Source of the DNA: Pseudothauera rhizosphaerae
GTDB lineage: Bacteria; Pseudomonadota; Gammaproteobacteria; Burkholderiales; Rhodocyclaceae
Direction of reading: 5' to 3'
NCBI RefSeq assembly: GCF_004801305.1
Contig: NZ_SSOD01000002.1
Coordinates: 310,001 to 374,000 of the forward strand
Length of the DNA: 64,000 bases
Shown: positions 60,701 to 64,000 of the stretch, in pieces
How the letters are laid out: each line of letters opens with the position of its first letter
How positions within the stretch are numbered: the stretch's first letter is position 1
Translations under genes and position numbers: made by a program
The notes under the pieces: model-generated
Database searches by the model: none
What the model saw: only the letters and a program-made list of their open reading frames with translations
What the model was told of the DNA's origin: nothing

Positions 60701-61238
60701 TGGCATCTGGGACAAACTCCAAGCAATTGCTGAGACCGACCGCAGCACCCTACAGCAACAGACCATCACCCACCAGGTAATCATCGATGATTTCAACGCC
60801 CGCGCCATCAGCAACAGCAGGGTGGACTGGAGCTCCAAGCGCGGCTGGTATCTGGACCTCGTCCCGCCGGCCATTGCGCCGGCAACGGCTGGAGTCGCCG
60901 AAGGCGAGCGCGTCATTCGCGCCCCGGAAGTCTGGTTCGAACGCCTGCGCGTAAGTACCTACGTGCCCAGCAGCGATCCGTGCTCGGCAACCGGCTATTC
61001 CTGGTACATGGAAATCGACCTGCGCACCGGGGGACGCCTTGATTACCCGGTATTCGGCCCGCCCATGTACATCCCCGGCACCAACATCCCGGTCAGCGGC
61101 ATCGCCGTTCCCGGCGGTGTGCCGGCCACCATCGGGGACTATCTGATCACTGACCCCGAGCAGAACGAGTGGACCGGCTACGACTCCGGGCTGGACGAAG
61201 AGGACGAGGGCCGCCAAAGCTGGCGTGCTGCCCAATGA
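57717..61238 (+). CDS. pilY1: PilC/PilY1 type IV pilus tip adhesin
   Basis: 1173 aa. A signal peptide (about 22-46) is followed by a von Willebrand A-like region with MIDAS motif DDSGSM (72-77), then a calcium-loop-like DGDGALDID segment (about 601-609), and the PilY1 beta-propeller domain in the C-terminal half ([33 protein letters not shown]). PilY1 caps pili, controls retraction and mediates adhesion. Start ATG 57717 has AGGAGG upstream. The first 520 codons are visibly poorer in G+C than the rest of the gene and window: 23/60 at 57901-57960 and 27/60 at 58081-58140, against 40/60 at 59461-59520. Confidence 0.93.
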   Translation: MKYASLMPAPIRSPKRRIPCRPGLLSLIATAIVMGGSTWPTAALAQVMAEDISQAPLYVSSQVEPNIMFILDDSGSMHYEITPDDYRAAGRTNGDVRFVFPRPAGVYGGSDYANTVSTVDDNAAYNALTRSPQVNKTYYNPSVTYTPWAKHDGSLYPSASASCAPHNPENTGSCPSGGTSVNAYARNLTVNNSNYQSPSWRTCTSATSCSSTTNSKTFWPATYFWHNGGSVWSWSNYTKVEIKSTTPNYSGHGRENRSDCTGGVCTYAQEIQNFANWYTYYRSRVLAARAGIGRAFAQQGESMRVGYGAINKASSSVDGVNTSTIVRGVRPFTGADREAFFTELYGRTIPNAGTPLRGALDDAGKYFSRTDNRGPWGAVPGNNNSSPHLECRQSFTILMTDGYYSDGPSSVTGNIDDTAGPIITAPDGSTYQYTAADPYKDEYSGTLADIAMYYWRTDLRSDLANRVPTGLQNPAFWQHMVTFGVGFGVTGSVDESDAWAAVESGSSINWPDPADSNPAKLDDLLHAGINSRGGFFSAQNPEEFAAGLGNTLASIVSRARSSVNRMATSSVFLNTGSRVYQASFDSSDWSGRLVSYLPEEDGDGALDIDADWDAASELPAPASRNILSHAGGAGNGRGITFTWASGGLTDDQKALLGSAAVLNYLRGDRTGEGTTYRTRGSVLGDIINSDPVYVHQQNLGYNTLSGTEGSSYRNFVQTTKATRAPVVYVGANDGMLHAFHAEEGTELFAYVPNAVYPNLAALADPQYTHHYYVDGGITVTDAYFGGGWKTVLVGSLGAGGNSIYALDVTNPGSMTASKVLWEFTDADMGYTFGRPLVARLQNGAWAAIFGNGYGSASGKAVLYVVNLADGSLISKVETGVAGNNGLSGPTGYNTTDRSNLHALGFYAGDLLGNLWKFTMDGTCATGAGNCNWKVAYGSGTNLPLFTARNASGQVQPITVTPALRVHQKGGYMVLFGTGRFFAAGDAEDRSVQSVYGIWDKLQAIAETDRSTLQQQTITHQVIIDDFNARAISNSRVDWSSKRGWYLDLVPPAIAPATAGVAEGERVIRAPEVWFERLRVSTYVPSSDPCSATGYSWYMEIDLRTGGRLDYPVFGPPMYIPGTNIPVSGIAVPGGVPATIGDYLITDPEQNEWTGYDSGLDEEDEGRQSWRAAQ

Positions 61239-61270
61239 TGCGAACGCATGGTATTCACAGAGGCAAGCCG

Positions 61271-61684
61271 ATGAACATCGCACACAGGACCCAACGCGGG
61301 TTCACCCTGATCGAACTGATGATTGTCGTGGCGGTCATCGGCCTGCTGGCCTCGATTGCCTACCCCTCGTACCAGGACCACGTCCGCAAGGCCCGCCGCG
61401 CAGACGCGCAGGCGGCCCTGATGGAACTGGCGCAGTTCATGGAGCGTTGGTATACGACCAATGGAACCTACCAAGACGGTGCCAACATGCCCACCCTGCC
61501 TTTTACACGCTCCCCCAAGGACGGAGGCGCAGCGTTCTACAACATCGCCGTGGCCGGCAATGCGACCACTTTCACCCTGACCGCCGCACCCACCGGTCCG
61601 ATGTCTGGCGACACATGCGGCAACCTGACCCTTGCCCATACGGGTGCCAAAGGTGCCAGTGGAGACTCCTGCTGGCGACGCTGA
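61271..61684 (+). CDS. pilE: PilE-like type IV minor pilin
   Basis: 137 aa. Prepilin site in [23 protein letters not shown], Glu at +5, then [29 protein letters not shown] and a C-terminal disulfide pair (Cys in GDTCGN and DSCWRR). The short length and operon position match the PilE that ends minor-pilin operons, rather than the major pilin. Starts 32 bases after pilY1 and is followed by an extragenic palindrome. Confidence 0.9.
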   Translation: MNIAHRTQRGFTLIELMIVVAVIGLLASIAYPSYQDHVRKARRADAQAALMELAQFMERWYTTNGTYQDGANMPTLPFTRSPKDGGAAFYNIAVAGNATTFTLTAAPTGPMSGDTCGNLTLAHTGAKGASGDSCWRR

Positions 61685-61692
61685 CCTTCCGC

Positions 61693-61722
61693 CCGTAGGG
61701 TGCGCTAAGGCACAACCTACGG
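61693..61722. repeat. GTAGGGTGCG-type extragenic palindrome after pilE
   Basis: CCGTAGG (61693-61699) pairs with CCTACGG (61716-61722), with an inner GTGC/GCAC stem. It starts 8 bases after the pilE stop and could end the pilus transcript. A single copy in the window, of a sequence type that is often repeated in proteobacterial genomes. Confidence 0.5.
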
Positions 61723-61818
61723 AACCCGGGCTGCAAGACCCGGACAACCGTCCACGGACCGCGTCACAGTTCCGCGGCGCATCCCGGGCCCTTGCGCATA
61801 ATCGGCGGCACGCCCCCC

Positions 61819-62763
61819 ATGCAGACGGCTTGCTTTCCGATGGCGCATTCCCCCTTCGTTCCTCTTGCTACGCTGCCCGCACGCACGCTCGCCGACTGGC
61901 TGGCGCAGGGGCGGCTGGCCTTACGCACCGGTCCGCTCACCTTCCGCATCGCCTGCGGCGAAGGTATCGTCGCGGACAATTTGCGCCTGCTGTATGGTCA
62001 CCACGCCGTAGCAGACAGCCCGCCGTTCGCCGATTTCCACATCGAGGTCGCCCGCCCTGTCGCGCTGCGCCGATGGGTGCGCCCGCAGGTCGAGTTCCGC
62101 CTCGACGGCTACGCTCCTTTCCTTTCGCTGCCCGCGGCGCAGGCTTTCGCAATGATGGAATGGGGCATGAACTGGTGCGTCGCCAGCCACTGCCACCAGT
62201 ATCTGCTGCTCCACGCGGCGGTCCTAGCACGCGGTGACGACGCGGTACTGCTGCCGGCACCGCCGGGGTCGGGAAAGAGCACGCTGTGCGCTTATCTCAG
62301 CCATCGCGGCTGGCGTCTGCTGTCGGACGAACTGGCGCTCATCGTTCCCGGTGAAGGCCGGGTATATGGGCTTGTGCGTCCGATCAGCCTCAAGAACGAC
62401 GCCATCGAGGTCATCCGGCGCACCTTGCCCGAAAGCACAATCGGTCCCCCTGTGCGGGATACGAAGAAAGGGGTCGTCACACACCTTGCCCCGCCGCCGG
62501 GCTCGGTGGACGAATCAGACCGACCGGCACTGTTGCGCTGGATCGTCACGCCGCGCTACCGGGCCGGCAGCACGCTGCACGCCGAGCGGATTCCCCGGCC
62601 CGAGGCCATGGCCATGCTGATCGACAATGCCTTCAACTACGACGTGCTGGGCGAGACGGCGTTTTCCACCCTGACTACCCTGCTGGGCCGAGGACCCGCC
62701 TTCGACCTGCACTACGCGCAGTTCGACGACGCCCTGCGCTGGTTCAATGCCCTCGAAGCATGA
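61819..62763 (+). CDS. HprK-related kinase A (HPr-rel-A system)
   Basis: 314 aa if started at ATG 61819; ATG 61840 (MAHSPFVPLATLP) fits the family start slightly better, and neither has a good ribosome binding site. A -10-like CATAAT at 61796-61801 could make it the start of a new transcript. The P-loop APPGSGKS (147-154), LLSDELALI (168-176) and RPISLKN (188-194) are the marks of HprK-related kinases. No HPr partner is expected; the substrate is unknown. The stop overlaps the nucleotidyltransferase start (ATGA). The matching PqqD-like protein is upstream of the pilus operon. Confidence 0.88.
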   Translation: MQTACFPMAHSPFVPLATLPARTLADWLAQGRLALRTGPLTFRIACGEGIVADNLRLLYGHHAVADSPPFADFHIEVARPVALRRWVRPQVEFRLDGYAPFLSLPAAQAFAMMEWGMNWCVASHCHQYLLLHAAVLARGDDAVLLPAPPGSGKSTLCAYLSHRGWRLLSDELALIVPGEGRVYGLVRPISLKNDAIEVIRRTLPESTIGPPVRDTKKGVVTHLAPPPGSVDESDRPALLRWIVTPRYRAGSTLHAERIPRPEAMAMLIDNAFNYDVLGETAFSTLTTLLGRGPAFDLHYAQFDDALRWFNALEA

Positions 62764-63851
62764 GCACGAGCGCTGCTCGGAACTGGCCACCTGACCGCCT
62801 GGCCTCGCTGCTGAACGAGCCGGATCGGCTCACCGAGCTCAGTGAGGGCGGCTGGGACACGCTGCTCCGTCTCGCGAGGCGCGCCAATGTCATGGGCAGA
62901 CTCGCGTTCGCTACGCGTGGCCTGCCCGAGAAAGCCCTGCCGGCCCCCTGTCGTCCCCACGTCACGGCGGCCCTCGCCCTGGCCGACCGCCAGGCCCATG
63001 CCGTCCAGTGGGAAATCGGATGCCTGCGTGCGGCGCTGGACGAAATCGGCGTTCCGCTGGTACTGCTCAAGGGTGCTGCCTATCTGGCTGCCGACCTTCC
63101 CTTTGCACGCGGACGTTTCTTTTCGGACGTAGACATCCTTGTTCCGCGCACGCGCATCGACGAAGTGGAATCCGTCCTGCTCAAACACGGCTGGGCCGGC
63201 ACCCACCACGACGCCTACGACCAGCGCTACTACCGACAATGGATGCACGAACTGCCGCCCATGCGCCATCTGCGCCGTGGGACCGTGGTGGACGTGCACC
63301 ACCGCATCCTTCCGCTCACGGCACGCTTCGACCCCGATCCCGCGACCATGCTCGAACGGGCCATGCCGGTAGCGGACGACGAAGGCGTCTTCGTCCTCTC
63401 ACCCACGGACATGCTGCTGCACAGCGCCACTCATTTGTTCCACGAAGGCGAATTGCCGAATGGTTTCCGCGATCTGCTGGACCTGGACGGGCTGTTTCGC
63501 CACTTCGGCGCCGCTCGGCCGGATTTCGCCGCCGAACTCGATGCACGCGCCCACACCCTGCACCTGGAAGCGCCTCTGGCCTTTGCCCGTCACCAGTGCA
63601 TCCGCCTGCTGAAAACCCCAGGTATCGCACCCAGCCGGAACGGGCACGTCAACCGGCTCAGCGATGCCCTGTACGATCACGCCCTGCGACCGCAGCATCC
63701 CCTGCTCGACAGCCCCGGTAGCGGATTCGCCCGCTGGCTGTTATACGTCCGCGCCCACTGGCTGCGCATGCCACCTCACCTGCTGGCCTGGCATCTTACC
63801 CACAAGGCCGTAGGCAGGTTCAGAGGGCAGCCAGCGGAGAATGACGTATGA
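62760..63851 (+). CDS. nucleotidyltransferase family protein (PF14907 type), HPr-rel-A partner
   Basis: 363 aa. A nucleotidyltransferase core is seen in LLKGAAYL (102-109), FSDVD (121-125, metal-ligand Asp123 and Asp125) and VDVHH (177-181, third Asp178). This is the 'uncharacterised nucleotidyltransferase' family that accompanies PqqD-like and HprK-like proteins in HPr-rel-A loci and in some lasso-peptide clusters, where it adds nucleotide-derived groups to a phosphorylated peptide. Coupled to the kinase gene by a 4-base overlap. Confidence 0.87.
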   Translation: MSTSAARNWPPDRLASLLNEPDRLTELSEGGWDTLLRLARRANVMGRLAFATRGLPEKALPAPCRPHVTAALALADRQAHAVQWEIGCLRAALDEIGVPLVLLKGAAYLAADLPFARGRFFSDVDILVPRTRIDEVESVLLKHGWAGTHHDAYDQRYYRQWMHELPPMRHLRRGTVVDVHHRILPLTARFDPDPATMLERAMPVADDEGVFVLSPTDMLLHSATHLFHEGELPNGFRDLLDLDGLFRHFGAARPDFAAELDARAHTLHLEAPLAFARHQCIRLLKTPGIAPSRNGHVNRLSDALYDHALRPQHPLLDSPGSGFARWLLYVRAHWLRMPPHLLAWHLTHKAVGRFRGQPAENDV

Positions 63852-63894
63852 TTCGGCACTGACCCATTCCAGAACCCCATCAAGGAGAATCGGC

Positions 63895-64000
63895 ATGTTC
63901 CTGCGGCCGTTCGACACCCCCGGCCACGCCGCCGGCTTCAGCCAGAGAAAAGGGTGGACAGCGCTACTCCTGTCTGTCTGGCTGGGCCTGCCCTCTTACG
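63895..64000 (+). CDS. 5' end of a secreted or membrane protein gene, cut by the window edge
   Basis: ATG 63895 has an excellent AAGGAGAA ribosome binding site. The 35 visible residues (MFLRPFDTPGH...) contain a basic stretch, then a hydrophobic core (about 21-33, WTALLLSVWLGLP) that looks like a signal peptide or membrane helix. It begins 43 bases after the nucleotidyltransferase and may belong to the same HPr-rel-A transcript. Family unknown. Confidence 0.7.
   Translation, partial: MFLRPFDTPGHAAGFSQRKGWTALLLSVWLGLPSY

Noticed and set aside
53662-64000. A complete lasso-peptide biosynthetic cluster
   Set aside because: Kinase, nucleotidyltransferase and PqqD-like protein are present, but there is no asparagine-synthetase-like cyclase, no transglutaminase-like protease and no short precursor peptide.

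Overview
The window looks like a chromosomal segment of a high-GC betaproteobacterium, most likely from the Rhodocyclales (Thauera/Azoarcus type). This placement rests on gene content and gene order: a complete cbb3 oxidase locus, lptD-surA-pdxA-rsmA back to back with amgK-murU, hemC-hemD-hemX-hemY near an AlgZ/AlgR-type pair, and dusB-fis-purH. No marker sequence could be searched, so the genus is a guess. No insertion sequence, prophage, CRISPR array or rRNA gene was seen.

Layout. 1-2.2 kb: a beta-CASP RNase-like gene and a universal stress protein diverge from an intergenic region with an FNR-like box. 2.2-10.9 kb: the cbb3 oxidase locus, all on the minus strand (ccoI-ccoS, ccoN-O-Q-P, ccoG-ccoH and two small membrane-protein genes), with two FNR boxes and a strong terminator between ccoS and ccoN. 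11-16.6 kb: a short-chain dehydrogenase under a LiuR-like palindrome, tRNA-Thr(CGU), LysR/malate synthase and an extracellular PHB depolymerase. 16.7-26.7 kb: membrane proteins, purC, an MFS transporter, oligopeptidase A, a glutaredoxin-like protein, LysR/TauE, exonuclease III and a Crp/Fnr regulator with a DUF2892 gene. 26.7-37 kb: rsmA-pdxA-surA-lptD (outer-membrane biogenesis) facing amgK-murU (cell-wall sugar recycling), pepP, a UbiH-type hydroxylase. 36.7-46.3 kb: dusB-fis, purH-purD, hemF between two REP-like palindromes, and hemC-D-X-Y. 46.4-53.4 kb: ppc, an AlgR/AlgZ-like pair, argH and a fructosamine-kinase-like gene.

53.6-64 kb is the most unusual part. A Tat-like secreted protein and a PqqD-like peptide chaperone (first half of an HPr-rel-A type system) are followed by a six-gene type IV pilus minor-pilin operon (fimT-pilV-pilW-pilX-pilY1-pilE). 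Only after that come the HprK-related kinase and the nucleotidyltransferase that normally belong with the PqqD protein. Kinase, nucleotidyltransferase and PqqD-like protein are the same three partner types that tailor some lasso peptides, but no cyclase or protease is present here.

Regulation visible in the sequence ties several parts together. FNR/ANR boxes mark the stress protein and cbb3 genes for low-oxygen control, and one of them may drive a roughly 100-nt small RNA. An adjacent operator suggests the Crp/Fnr regulator acts on the DUF2892 gene. An AlgR-like site upstream of fimT could link the AlgZ/AlgR pair to the pilus operon. All regulatory calls are inferences from motif and spacing.
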